From Phycisphaerae bacterium (GTDB lineage: Bacteria > Chloroflexota > Anaerolineae > 4572-78 > J111), in the NCBI GenBank assembly GCA_028285035.1, contig JANQQF010000039.1, positions 62,001 through 126,000 on the forward strand: DNA of 64,000 bases. Reading direction: 5' to 3'. Below are positions 33,207-42,370 of the stretch, in pieces. The notes under the pieces were generated by a model. It worked only from the letters and a program-made list of their open reading frames with translations, searched no databases and was not told where the DNA came from. Position 1 is the first letter of the stretch. Every line of letters begins with the position of its first letter. The position numbers and the translations under genes were made by a program.

Positions 33207-34463
33207 TCATCCCTCAGGCTGAGAAATAATTTCCGTAGAAGGGTGCTGCTTGACCTGCCAAAATCGCCATAGGATGGCCGGAATGAGCGCCAACCCAGCC
33301 ATCCCTACCAAGACCTGGCTAACACCCAACCCTATATCCAGTACTCCGCCACTGACCGCCGCGGCAATGGCGCTTCCCAAGGTATGCAAGGCAATTTCGA
33401 CCGAAAAAATTCGCCCACGGATCTCGTTAGGTAGTACTTGCAACAGCAGTTGGGTCGAAAAAACCCAAACTGTGCCGGAGCCAAAGCCAATCAAGATGAT
33501 CCCGACCAAGACCAAGGGAAAGTTTAAGAGTGTGGCTGAAAGAGCCAGGCCTATCGCACACATCACAAAACAAAAGGTGATGACCCTGCGCATCGCCTGT
33601 GGCTGATCTCCGGTAAATTGTCGCACGATGAGTGGTCCCAAGGCTGTCCCCAAACCATTCGCCCCAAACATCAACCCGAGACTAATACTCCCTTCTTTTC
33701 CAATCACAAAGTAGCTTTCCGCAATGGCAACTTGGACCACATGCATCCCTGACCAGGTGGTAAGGGTAACGAAGGACTTTTGAATAGCAATCACCAAAAT
33801 ATCAAGATAGTGTTTGAGATAACGTAACCCAGCTAGGTACTCGGTGAACACCCCGCTGAGGGTATGGCTGATTTTTGTTTGGGTGGGGATATAGGCAATT
33901 TTGGAGATAAAGAAGGCTGAAAGTAAAAAAGTGAAGCCATCAATGACAAGGGCCGTATAGATCCCAAATATGCCTGAAATCAGGCCCCCTAAGGCAGCTC
34001 CCAAGGCCAACATCGTGGCCCAAGTAGAAGAGCCTAAGGCATTGGCTGTACCAAGTTCGGTCCGAGAGACGATGTCGGGCAGAAACGCGTTATAGGTTGG
34101 GTTAAAGAAACCGCCGATCCCCAATTGTAGGATGGTCAGGGTATAGAGCAGCCACACATGTTGAGGTTCCCGCACAAACAAAAAGGCAAAAACAGTCAAT
34201 GAGCGGGCCAGATCAGAGATGAGCAAAATCCATTTGCGATTGTAGCGGTCGGCGACGACCCCGGCAAAGGGGCTAACCAAAAACGGGGCCAACATCCGCA
34301 CCACAAACAGTGCCCCCACAGCTAAACCTGACTCAGTCAGTTGGGCCACTAGCGCGGCTGAAGCGATGAGATTAAACCAATCTCCCAAAAGGCTGACAAT
34401 CTGCCCAAACCATAGATAGCGAAAGTCTTTATTTTGTCGAACAAGTTGCCCATAGCCAATCAT
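33207..34463 (-). CDS. MFS transporter, EntS-like (MFS_3)
   Basis: This 418-residue membrane protein has about twelve hydrophobic segments and begins NKDFRYLWFGQIVSLLGDWF, the typical entry of MFS_3 exporters. The loop DRYNRKWILLISDLARSL contains the conserved D-R-x-x-R region between helices 2 and 3. It resembles macrolide or enterobactin efflux proteins that expel small molecules by proton antiport. Its C-terminus is short and basic. No obvious ribosome site precedes ATG 34463 although the start is right by homology. The gene faces the SDR gene and lies 116 bases after the enoyl-CoA hydratase gene, so it may be the last gene of, or separate from, the catabolic operon. Confidence 0.85.
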   Translation of the reverse strand: MIGYGQLVRQNKDFRYLWFGQIVSLLGDWFNLIASAALVAQLTESGLAVGALFVVRMLAPFLVSPFAGVVADRYNRKWILLISDLARSLTVFAFLFVREPQHVWLLYTLTILQLGIGGFFNPTYNAFLPDIVSRTELGTANALGSSTWATMLALGAALGGLISGIFGIYTALVIDGFTFLLSAFFISKIAYIPTQTKISHTLSGVFTEYLAGLRYLKHYLDILVIAIQKSFVTLTTWSGMHVVQVAIAESYFVIGKEGSISLGLMFGANGLGTALGPLIVRQFTGDQPQAMRRVITFCFVMCAIGLALSATLLNFPLVLVGIILIGFGSGTVWVFSTQLLLQVLPNEIRGRIFSVEIALHTLGSAIAAAVSGGVLDIGLGVSQVLVGMAGLALIPAILWRFWQVKQHPSTEIISQPEG

Positions 34464-34579
34464 AGAAGGAGTATAGTCTTAGGAGAAGCAGTCGACAAAA
34501 TAGGGTAAAGTGTGAACAGCGCCACAGCGTCTTAATCAGAATTCGTATCATCACTTAAGAAAATGAAAAGAGGTCGCTA

Positions 34580-35398
34580 TCAATCCAAACCCTCATATGG
34601 TGCATTCGCCTCATCGAGTGCGGGCCGTAAGCCCTTCTCATTAACGGTCTTCATAAAGCGTTCGTACTCGGGCACTTGCACGTAACCAAAGGTTGGCAGC
34701 AGTTCGAGATAGTTGTCAGTAGCGGCTTTGATGCCTTGAATTTCGTAGACCTTGTTGATGTAGGCTTTGTGAGCACGCTGTAATTCACGGGGCAGACGGG
34801 CCATCAATTTGGCCTTTTTCAGGGTCACCTCGGCTAATTCTTCCAACGGCACCACATCGGTGACCAAACCGATTTCCTTGGCCTCGGCGGCGGTTACTTC
34901 GCGCCCGGTCAATAGCAAATCCTTGGCCATCTTCATATTGACCAGCCAAGGCAAGAACATACAGTGGGCCGAGATGCCGTATCGCACCTCATTATAGCCG
35001 AGGCGGGTATCATCGCTAACGATGGTGACATCGCAGAAGAGGGACAGTTCAAAACCTTTGCCGATAGCGATGCTGTTGACACTGGCGATGACGGGTTTAG
35101 TCACTCGCCAGGGGGTGGTGAAATCTTCGAATTGTTTGAAGTAGTGATGCCGATAGTGGTAGAACGAGTCCCACTCATCCGTGGCATCCTCGACCAAATC
35201 GTGTCCGGCGCAGAAGGCGCGACCTGTGCCACGAATAACGATGACATTCACATTATCATCCTCATCCGCACGCTCTAGCCCGTGGCGTAGCTCGCTAATG
35301 AGCTGCTTGGTCATCGCATTCAGCTTCTCAGGCCGATTAAGAGTTAGCCAGCAGATTTTTTCATCATCAACTTCATAGAGTAGTTGTTCGTAGTTCAT
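34580..35398 (-). CDS. Enoyl-CoA hydratase/isomerase family protein
   Basis: This 272-residue crotonase-fold protein has LTLNRPEKLNAMTKQLISEL near the N-terminus, the oxyanion-hole segment GTGRAFCAGHDLVED (about 60-74) and the second one NSIAIGKGFELSLFCDVTI (about 107-125). Family members hydrate or isomerise enoyl-CoA thioesters. The usual catalytic Glu positions are partly altered (the segment after the second oxyanion hole reads GYNEVRYGISAHC), so the reaction cannot be assigned. It is the last catabolic gene of the betaine-type operon, 39 bases after the acyl-CoA synthetase, and AAGGAG precedes the ATG. In this context it could act on crotonobetainyl-CoA-like, acryloyl-CoA or related intermediates, by analogy with CaiD or AcuH; this is inference. 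Confidence 0.85.
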   Translation of the reverse strand: MNYEQLLYEVDDEKICWLTLNRPEKLNAMTKQLISELRHGLERADEDDNVNVIVIRGTGRAFCAGHDLVEDATDEWDSFYHYRHHYFKQFEDFTTPWRVTKPVIASVNSIAIGKGFELSLFCDVTIVSDDTRLGYNEVRYGISAHCMFLPWLVNMKMAKDLLLTGREVTAAEAKEIGLVTDVVPLEELAEVTLKKAKLMARLPRELQRAHKAYINKVYEIQGIKAATDNYLELLPTFGYVQVPEYERFMKTVNEKGLRPALDEANAPYEGLD

Positions 35399-35437
35399 TA
35401 GTTTCTCCTTAAAGAAATAGTGAGTAGTAGCTAGTAA

Positions 35438-37540
35438 TTAGTGATTGGTGAGTTGTAACAGCGCATCAACGACCATTGGTGTTTGGTCACCGGACCGAAC
35501 AATGAGCGGATTGATCTCTAATTCAATAAATCGCTCACCCTGCCCCACAGCAAAAGCACAAATCGCTTCGATTATTTCTACAATTCGCTCAATATCGGCT
35601 TTAGGTCTCCCCCGCCAGCCATCGAGCAAGGGAAATTGTTTCAAGCTGCGTAGGGTACGTTCGATTTCTAAGCGAGGGGAGGGCAGCAGGGTGGTCACGG
35701 TATCTGGCATTAACTCGACCGTGATGCCACCAAAGGCCAAGGTCAAGGCCAAGCCAACGTTGGGAATGCGCCGAACGCCAATCAATAACTCAGCCACACC
35801 GTCTGCAATCATCTCCTCAATCAAGAAGCCATCAATCACTAGATTAGGCTGTGTCGCAACAATTCGCGCCTGCATCGCCTCGATTGTTGGTTTTACATCA
35901 TCAGCCGATTGAATATTGAGGGCCACAGCCCCAATTTCCGTTTTGTGCAGCAAGTTCGCCGAAATGGCCTTAACCACCGCCGAATAATTGAGTTGGTCAA
36001 GATCAAAGTCTGACACACCATCCCACACCAATGATGGGGGCACCGGAATGCCAACCTCTGTTAGCAGAGATTTAGCTTCGGCCTCGTTGAATTGTCGAGT
36101 TTCTTCGCCTGATAAATTGGACATCGACGGAAGTAAAATTGCCTCATCAGCTAAATCAGCTAATCGAGCTACATTTTCGACAAACAGGGTACTGTTGGCT
36201 AGCGCCTGCATTCCATGCTCCAAGCCCATCAAGGGAGCCATTCCACTGGCAATCATCTGCTCACGAGCCTTTTTGGGCAAGGCCTCGGCAAGCGTGGAAA
36301 CAAAGGCTACAGGCAAATTGCGACATTGGGCGGCTTGGGCAAAGGCCGCTGTGGTGGTGTACCAACTCTTATCGTCCCAACCGCCCGATGGCGGAAAACA
36401 CATCACCTGAACGGCCAGATCATAGTCATCGGTCAAAAATGTTTCAAAGATAGCTTGTTGGATGTCGGTCTCAAAAAATTGCCCATTCGAAATATCGAGT
36501 GGATTGGCCGCTCGAACAAAGTCGGGGAGTTGGGTATTCAGGTCAGCCTCAATCGTTGGTGTGGGTGGGGGGATGGTCAAGCCCAACATCTCGGCCATAT
36601 CTGCCCCCTGCACCGCGTAGGACCCCGAACTGGTGGTGAAGGCCAAACGTCGTCCCTGTGGTCCAGTGGTAAACATCAACATTTTGAGCGTTTCGAGGGC
36701 TTCAGCCGTAGAGTAGGCTTCAATAAAGCCAAACCGTTCAAACAGGGCTGAGGTGACGACATCATCTCCAGCCAGCGAGGCCGTATGTGATTGTGTGGCA
36801 CGCTGTCCAGCCTTCGAGCGCCCCCCTTTGACCACCACCACTGGAATGCCTTGCCGAGCAGCCTTGAGCGCACAAGTACTCAGTTTTGGCACATCCTGCA
36901 AGCTCTCTAAATACAAATTGACAGCCTTGACCCGTGAATCGTCCAGAATAACTTCAAACAGGTCCGCGACAGTCAAAATGGCTTGATTGCCTAGGCCGAC
37001 GGAGTAAGCCAACGGTACAGAGCGGTCGGCGCATCCTGCGTCGGAAAGATAGGCCCCACCATTGCTGATAACGGCAACCCCTTCTGTAACATCACGGTGA
37101 TCACCAAAGTGATCCTGCATAAACGCGGCGTGATCAACAAAGTTGGCAAAGCCGGGACAGTTGGGACCAAGCACAGGCATCTCACCTGCGGCTTCGATAA
37201 AAGCGGCTTGTCGTTCGACACCGTCGGCTTTGATTTCTGAAAAGCCAGCACTGATGACAACCGTTCCCGCTACACCGATCTCAGCCAATTCTGCGATCAA
37301 CTCGACGACCATTTCCTTGCGAACACTAATGAAGGCTAAATCAGGTGTTTCAGGCAAATCGGCCAAGGTCGGGACACAAGGGATGTCCGCAATTTCGGAT
37401 TTAAATGGGTTGACCACATAAATACGACCAGTAAATCCATTGTAACGACAGTAGTTGATAGGAGGGATCAGGTTTGAGCCACCAATAAATACGGCTGAAT
37501 GAGGGGTGAGCATTTTCTTGAGGCGAGCTTGCTTATCCAT
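35438..37540 (-). CDS. ADP-forming acyl-CoA synthetase (ACD superfamily)
   Basis: This 700-residue fused enzyme has an N-terminal CoA-binding domain (AVFIGGSNLIPPINYCRYNG, ARNLP-like loops), CoA-ligase domains with the phosphohistidine motif TQSHTASLAGDD near residue 255, and a C-terminal ATP-grasp half (NEAEAKSLLTEVGIPVPPS, AVVKAISANLLHKTEIGAVAL, IELEINPLIV). It makes acyl-CoA from a free acid and ATP, releasing ADP. The superfamily includes acetate-CoA ligases and the ATP-dependent DMSP lyase DddX, which activates DMSP to the CoA thioester before cleavage. In this operon, an onium acid substrate is plausible but is not shown by sequence. Its ATG lies eight bases after the stop of the epimerase-like gene. 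Confidence 0.88.
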   Translation of the reverse strand: MDKQARLKKMLTPHSAVFIGGSNLIPPINYCRYNGFTGRIYVVNPFKSEIADIPCVPTLADLPETPDLAFISVRKEMVVELIAELAEIGVAGTVVISAGFSEIKADGVERQAAFIEAAGEMPVLGPNCPGFANFVDHAAFMQDHFGDHRDVTEGVAVISNGGAYLSDAGCADRSVPLAYSVGLGNQAILTVADLFEVILDDSRVKAVNLYLESLQDVPKLSTCALKAARQGIPVVVVKGGRSKAGQRATQSHTASLAGDDVVTSALFERFGFIEAYSTAEALETLKMLMFTTGPQGRRLAFTTSSGSYAVQGADMAEMLGLTIPPPTPTIEADLNTQLPDFVRAANPLDISNGQFFETDIQQAIFETFLTDDYDLAVQVMCFPPSGGWDDKSWYTTTAAFAQAAQCRNLPVAFVSTLAEALPKKAREQMIASGMAPLMGLEHGMQALANSTLFVENVARLADLADEAILLPSMSNLSGEETRQFNEAEAKSLLTEVGIPVPPSLVWDGVSDFDLDQLNYSAVVKAISANLLHKTEIGAVALNIQSADDVKPTIEAMQARIVATQPNLVIDGFLIEEMIADGVAELLIGVRRIPNVGLALTLAFGGITVELMPDTVTTLLPSPRLEIERTLRSLKQFPLLDGWRGRPKADIERIVEIIEAICAFAVGQGERFIELEINPLIVRSGDQTPMVVDALLQLTNH

Positions 37541-37548
37541 AAATGACC

Positions 37549-38658
37549 CTACTCCAAAACCAAGACGGGTTCACCTAATGTTTCAGCATTGAGCTTGATC
37601 CCTAACCCCGGCAAAGCTTCCTCAACATTGACCAAGCCATTAGTGACCTGCAACGGATTTTCCACTAGCGGCACTTCAGGCATGATATAATCGTACAGGC
37701 CAAAGGTGGCTTCTTTTGGTAAAGCATGGGCCAGATGAGTCACCGCAGCAAAGGTAATACCTGTCCCAAAAAAATCCTCGATACGCATCGGGATACCCAA
37801 CTGAACACACAAATCGCAGAGCACACGCGCCATCGACAGTCCACCATAATCGCTCATCTTGAGTACTGCGACATCAATCACGCCATCGTGGTAGGCTCGC
37901 AAAATCGATTGCGGGCCATCGAGGACCTCATCCAACATCATCGCCACGCCAGTGCGCTGACTAACTGTTCGGCATTCCTCGTAACTTTCACAGGGCTGCT
38001 CGATTAAAATCCCCAAGTCGGCCACGGACGAGAGAACATACAACGCCTCATCCACAAGCCAGCCCCGGTTAACATCAAACCAAGCGCGCTCGCCCGGTCG
38101 CAAATCGGTCATAATTGCCCGAATTTTTTCAATATCATCTTGGCGACTACCAATGGCAATTTTTATCTGAAATCGGTCATAGCCTTGCTCGCGATACGCT
38201 TGCATCCGCGAAAGAGTCTCATCGGGTGTGCCGATTGAGACCATCGCCAAGACTGGCAGATCCTCGCTAATTCGGCCACCCCAGACATCGTGCAGGGGCA
38301 TATCGAGGCTCTTGGCGTACAAATCCCACAGGGCCATATCCAGCGCGGAATGGGCGTGGGCGTGACCACGCAGGGCTTCTCGCATTTGGCTGTAGATGAC
38401 GCCCCGTTGGCGAGGGTCTTGGCCTAGAAGCAGGGGAGCAAGATAGCCGATGCCATTAATCGCGCCACTCGACAGGGCAGGCAAATAGTAGGGGGGTGGG
38501 GTACAGGTTTCGCCGATGCCAAACAAGCCGCTATCGGTCTCAACACACACAACCGTCGACTCCAAGCGAGGGTGAACAAGTTGTTGGTCATTGTAACGAC
38601 TGGCTCCATCCCAAGTATCAAGTAGAACGGTATAGAGGCTAATTTTGTTGATCTTCAT
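37549..38658 (-). CDS. Enolase-superfamily (MR/MLE) enzyme resembling betaine 2-epimerase
   Basis: This 369-residue enzyme has the mandelate racemase/muconate lactonizing fold. The N-terminal lid is GLFGIGETCTPPPYYLPA. In the barrel, the catalytic lysines are K166 (FQIKIA) and K267 (VLKMSDYGG) and the metal ligands D195 (WFDVNRGW), E220 (IEQPCESYE) and D243 (MLDEVLDG). The combination NRGW, EQPC and MSDYGG resembles the 4-hydroxyproline betaine 2-epimerase HpbD and related proline-betaine racemases, which move the alpha proton between two lysines. Other members dehydrate sugar acids, but those have different lid and barrel motifs. The gene sits between a dead paralogue and an acyl-CoA synthetase. 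Racemisation of a betaine or hydroxy-betaine before oxidation or thioesterification fits. Confidence 0.82.
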   Translation of the reverse strand: MKINKISLYTVLLDTWDGASRYNDQQLVHPRLESTVVCVETDSGLFGIGETCTPPPYYLPALSSGAINGIGYLAPLLLGQDPRQRGVIYSQMREALRGHAHAHSALDMALWDLYAKSLDMPLHDVWGGRISEDLPVLAMVSIGTPDETLSRMQAYREQGYDRFQIKIAIGSRQDDIEKIRAIMTDLRPGERAWFDVNRGWLVDEALYVLSSVADLGILIEQPCESYEECRTVSQRTGVAMMLDEVLDGPQSILRAYHDGVIDVAVLKMSDYGGLSMARVLCDLCVQLGIPMRIEDFFGTGITFAAVTHLAHALPKEATFGLYDYIMPEVPLVENPLQVTNGLVNVEEALPGLGIKLNAETLGEPVLVLE

Positions 38659-38699
38659 ATTGTCACCAGAGATAGATACGAGATTGGAAACCTCGGCTA

Positions 38700-39713
38700 C
38701 TACGTAAAGATTGCTTTTGGTTCGCCTAATTCAACATCACTTGGTTCAAAACCTAAGCCTGATCTTGCACTTATTTGCGTCCAAATCTGAGCCAAGCCAG
38801 CCGTGTCTAAAATATTTCGGCGGAAGCGAGGCGGTGTCGATTGAGCCAGATGGGCCAAAGCCAAGTTTGTCACTAGCCCCCCCTGTGGTTCCGCAAAGAT
38901 CATGGGCACAAAGAGTTGCTGACACAAATCACGCGTTTCAGCCACTTTGGTCAGCCCACCTTCTCGGCTCAGGCTGAGGTTAACCCGATCCAAAGCCCCT
39001 TCTTTATGAGCACGATACAGAAGATCACGTTCGGCTAGAACCTCATTCCAGATGATGGTTTTGCTAAATCGTTGTTGCAGAGTGCGACACATCTGATACG
39101 TCGCACAAGGTTGCTAAAAGGCTACATCAATATGCCGAGTGGCGTTGAACACCTTGCGGGCATCATCCAATTGCCATCGGCCTTGAGCATCTGCAATCAA
39201 GTGTTGATCAGGCTTTAGGGTCGTTCTGGTAGTTTTAATCAGCTCGATATCCTGAAAATGATCACCTGTCATCAAAAGATGTACGGTGTGATAGCCATTC
39301 TCTTGGGCCTTAGCGACTACTGAGGTAGCAGTGGCAGGATCATTGTTGGTACAAAGCGCGGCCCACTCGAGTGGCTCATCGAAATGCCCACCGAGCAGGT
39401 TGTAAAGTGGTAAATTTTGGGCTTGCCCCCATAAATCCCAGCAAGCTAAATCGATAGCCGCTTTCAAGGAACGTTGTTCGGGCAACGTTGCATCCATTGC
39501 CATATAGATTTTGCGCACTAAACGAGGATCTTGGTCGATTATGGCTGGGGCTAGTATCTCGAGATTGATTTTTAGTTGGTCGAAACTTACAATGCCAGAA
39601 GTTTCGACAACCTCACCCCAACCAATCAATACGGTATCAGTTTTGATGGCAAGCAATGCTTGAGAATGGTGTTCGTAAAGCTCAAGTTGCGTAATTTTCA
39701 TTGGATACCTCAC
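38700..39713 (-). pseudogene. Dead enolase-superfamily paralogue interrupted by a TAG
   Basis: The frame runs 199 residues from ATG 39713 to a TAG at 39114-39116, then continues in the same frame for seven codons and the remaining 130 residues to 38700. The stop falls at the position of the metal-binding Glu in the EQPC motif (the next codons read Q-P-C-A-T-Y). Even apart from the stop, the paralogue has lost the catalytic residues: the KxK position reads VHLLMTG, the second metal Asp is Asn (IIWNEVLAE), and the second lysine is Leu (RVNLSLSREGG). It therefore had become a non-enzyme or was decaying before the stop arose. Its ATG overlaps the stop of the MDR gene by four bases, so it was once a coupled operon member. 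The single-base change (GAG to TAG) could be a sequencing error, but the missing lysines could not. Confidence 0.85.
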
Positions 39714-40831
39714 GAAATCGCTGGTGGACGCAGGACAAAACTACCGATGTGTTGTTTCTTGAGAAATTCGGCTTGGGCTTCCTTGATTTGGTTTAGGGAA
39801 TACACCCCAGCCACTTGGGGCACAAACCCTTTTACGCCCAGCCAACTCAGCATCGTGGTAAACGTTTCGGGGCGATAGATCGTTGAGCCGTAAAATTCGA
39901 GATTTTTGAGATAAAGACTGCGCAAATCAAGGGTGACAATTGGCCCCGCAATGGCTCCAGCCGTGACATAGCGCCCTCCACGGTCAAGCAGGGCCAAATA
40001 CGTCGGAAATTGTTCACCCCCGACCACATCGGCTACTACAGTCAGCTTTTTTCCGTTTATGGCCGTCAAGACATCATCTAACAGATCAGGGGTGTGGCGG
40101 TCGATGACAATATCAGCCCCAATCTCTCGTAGGGAGGTCAATTTATCTTTCCCCGCCACAGCGATGACTTGTACCCCTAGATATTTACCCATCTGCACTA
40201 AAAATGTGCCGACGCCACCAGAGGCTCCAGTCACTAACATCCGATCACCTGACTTTACACCAGCCATCAACAACATATTGGCCGCAGTTCCACCAGAGCA
40301 AGGTAAAGTGGCCAAGGCTGTATCATCTGCGATAATCGTATCAGGAATCTTGATCGCATTGTGAGTGGGCGCTTTGACGAATTGGGCGAAGCCACCGTCG
40401 TACTCACTACCCAGAAAACCTGCCGCGTCAAGGTAACTCATCGCATTGGGCGGGGTGATGTAGGGATCGATGATCACGCGCTCACCAATTCGGCTTGAGG
40501 TAATATTGGCTCCAACCGCCACAATTTTGCCAACAACATCAGCCCCTTGAATTCGGGGAAAGGTTAGCCCCCCCACCCAGTCACCCATCCCCTCTGAGGC
40601 GACGCCAAAACCAGCTTCGCCCCCCTCGGTTGTCGTGCCGGAGGTGACGCTTTGGTTGTACCACCCCGTACGGGTGTTGATATCCGTGTTGTTCATCCCA
40701 GCGGCTGAGACTTGAACCAAAACCTCGTTATTGGCTGGTTGGGGGGTCGGTGCATTTGTTACAACTTCCAATTTATCAAACCCGCCGTGCCCTGTGAGGT
40801 GGACGGCCATCATTGTGGAGGGAATTATCAT
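39710..40831 (-). CDS. MDR-family oxidoreductase (quinone reductase-like)
   Basis: This 373-residue medium-chain dehydrogenase/reductase has a GroES-like N-terminal domain (VLVQVSAAGMNNTDINTRTG, RIQGADVVGKIVAVG) and a Rossmann C-terminal domain (MLVTGASGGVGTFLVQMGKYLG, about 200-221). The structural-zinc cysteine lobe of true alcohol dehydrogenases is replaced by YITPPNAMSYLDAAGFLGSE, so it is probably zinc-independent, like quinone oxidoreductase, crotonyl-CoA reductase or the acryloyl-CoA reductase AcuI. It lies between the dioxygenase gene and the dead enolase gene in the operon. A role in reducing an unsaturated CoA thioester or oxidising an alcohol formed by the dioxygenase is possible. 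The start could also be at the MMAVHL methionines six residues in. Confidence 0.85.
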   Translation of the reverse strand: MIIPSTMMAVHLTGHGGFDKLEVVTNAPTPQPANNEVLVQVSAAGMNNTDINTRTGWYNQSVTSGTTTEGGEAGFGVASEGMGDWVGGLTFPRIQGADVVGKIVAVGANITSSRIGERVIIDPYITPPNAMSYLDAAGFLGSEYDGGFAQFVKAPTHNAIKIPDTIIADDTALATLPCSGGTAANMLLMAGVKSGDRMLVTGASGGVGTFLVQMGKYLGVQVIAVAGKDKLTSLREIGADIVIDRHTPDLLDDVLTAINGKKLTVVADVVGGEQFPTYLALLDRGGRYVTAGAIAGPIVTLDLRSLYLKNLEFYGSTIYRPETFTTMLSWLGVKGFVPQVAGVYSLNQIKEAQAEFLKKQHIGSFVLRPPAIS

Positions 40832-40961
40832 TGGTTTGCCTTTTACTATCAGTAAAAGGTGACAGTCACTTTTGATTCAATGATCAGGCCAAAATTTAGT
40901 AAATCACCGTGTTTTCACACCATCTTTAGTGACTGTTACCTGTTTCCACCAAAATTACCAT

Positions 40962-42152
40962 TTACTGATTACTGTTTTCTCTCACCGCCCGCGCCCGCTC
41001 AATCATACGAATTGATGAAAGCAACTCTTCCCGTTCACCGTAGCAGGTGCGGATGTGACGACGGCCACTGGAGGGATCGAAGGCACGGCGACCGTGGAGA
41101 ACGCGGCGATTATCGACAAAAGCCACGTCTCCCTCAACCAGCTTGCGCTCGACCTGATTTTCCCGTTTTGCTTTGAGGGTGACATATAATTTGTAAGCAG
41201 CAAACAACTTTGGCGTTAGATCAAAGTCTATGCGAAGGGGTTCACGCAACCACATCGTATCGCGCACGGCACTGATTTGACCGTAACGGTCTAAATCAAA
41301 GACGGGGGCGTTCCAACGATAATGGGAGCCTTTGGCCCGGTCGGCATGCTCCCAAGGAATGGTTGACAACAACTCAAATTCAGCCGGATGGTCGCGGCGC
41401 ATGATCTCAGCGATATGAAAGCCATCCACCCAAAAGCTCTCGCCACCGGGGGAAGTGTTTTCCACACACTGAAAAATTTGGAAGCCTGGAATGTATTCAC
41501 GGGTCGGGCCATCGCTGTGGGCATCAAGGGCGAGGCCCCGATTGGCAACGTACACGCCATCCGGGTTAGGCTCAATCTCAAAAATTTTGCCCCAGTTCAT
41601 ATCCCGCAACAGGCCAATTTGGGAGGAGATACGCTCAAAGGCTTCATAATCTTTGGGCATATCCGTCACCAGGGCCAGCCCCAAACGGCGGATTGTCGTC
41701 AGAAAATCATAGCGAACGTCTTCATTGTTGAAGACATCTTCGGCAGAAAAAATGGGAGGGGTGGTTTCAAGCGCTTGGCCCCAGGTTATCGTCTCCCACG
41801 TGTCAGTGGGGCGAACGTCGTTTGAGTAGTCAAAGTGACGCAACCAGCCCGGATGAAAGTGGCTCTTGAGGCCATCAGGCCAGTCGACCAACAGACCACC
41901 TTGATTGCTCACACTCACTGAGGCGGGCTGAATGTCGAGAGGAATGTCAACGAGGGAAAAGGTGCGCTCGCGAGAACGATCATCGACGCTATCTGGAGAG
42001 GCATCATTGTCCCGCAGCCAGATGTGATGAAATCGGCCAGTTTGACCATCGGACCATTGCACCTGTACAGTATCTTCTGCGATTGTGGCCTTAACCACTG
42101 GATTTTCCAAGCTATATGTTTCGAAATCAGGGGTGGGAATAATGGTTGTCAT
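40962..42152 (-). CDS. Gamma-butyrobetaine hydroxylase-like Fe(II)/2-oxoglutarate dioxygenase
   Basis: This 396-residue protein has the two-domain layout of BBOX/trimethyllysine dioxygenase: an N-terminal DUF971-like domain (about 28-110; TGRFHHIWLRDN, HPGWLRHFDYS) and a TauD-fold domain. The iron triad is H212, D214 (AHSDGPTREYIPGFQ) and H353 (VLHGRRAF), with the oxoglutarate-binding Arg in RRHIRTCYG. Known family members hydroxylate gamma-butyrobetaine to carnitine or trimethyllysine. The zinc site of the N-terminal domain has been lost: where BBOX has cysteines after WLRDN, this reads DASPDSVDD. ATG 42152 follows GAGGAG at eight bases, and is preferred to the GTG at 42161. It leads the operon opposite the IclR gene. 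Confidence 0.88.
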   Translation of the reverse strand: MTTIIPTPDFETYSLENPVVKATIAEDTVQVQWSDGQTGRFHHIWLRDNDASPDSVDDRSRERTFSLVDIPLDIQPASVSVSNQGGLLVDWPDGLKSHFHPGWLRHFDYSNDVRPTDTWETITWGQALETTPPIFSAEDVFNNEDVRYDFLTTIRRLGLALVTDMPKDYEAFERISSQIGLLRDMNWGKIFEIEPNPDGVYVANRGLALDAHSDGPTREYIPGFQIFQCVENTSPGGESFWVDGFHIAEIMRRDHPAEFELLSTIPWEHADRAKGSHYRWNAPVFDLDRYGQISAVRDTMWLREPLRIDFDLTPKLFAAYKLYVTLKAKRENQVERKLVEGDVAFVDNRRVLHGRRAFDPSSGRRHIRTCYGEREELLSSIRMIERARAVRENSNQ

Positions 42153-42266
42153 AGTATACACTCCTCATTGAGACATACTGACCCAGACGTAACTTTCTGA
42201 GCTTTTCACGATGCTTCATGAAACAAGGATTTTTGTTTAGTTTTCTATGTCCAGGTCAGTCATCGT

Positions 42267-42295
42267 TTGACAAAATAGTAGGGATCAAGTATTGT
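42267..42295 (+). promoter_or_regulatory. Promoter of the IclR regulator gene
   Basis: TTGACA (42267-42272), a 17-base spacer, then TATTGT (42290-42295). The -10 overlaps the first half-site of the palindrome starting at 42292, which suggests autoregulation. Confidence 0.55.
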
Positions 42296-42330
42296 TCCAT
42301 TTATCGGAACAAAATCATTTAATGGAACAA
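42292..42330. promoter_or_regulatory. IclR-type operator in the divergent region
   Basis: TTGTTCC (42292-42298) and GGAACAA (42306-42312) form a perfect inverted repeat with a seven-base centre; a further GGAACAA lies at 42324-42330 in direct orientation. TTCC-n7-GGAA palindromes are the usual sites of IclR-family regulators. The position between the dioxygenase operon and the regulator gene would let one protein control both. Confidence 0.7.
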
Positions 42331-42370
42331 CAAGCGTAATATAAACAATTTCTAAAGGAATGTCAAACTG

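Noticed and set aside
39114..39116. TAG as a recoded (pyrrolysine) codon in the enolase paralogue
   Set aside because: The codon replaces a metal-binding Glu, no pyl genes are in the window, and other active-site residues are also lost; a nonsense mutation explains it better.
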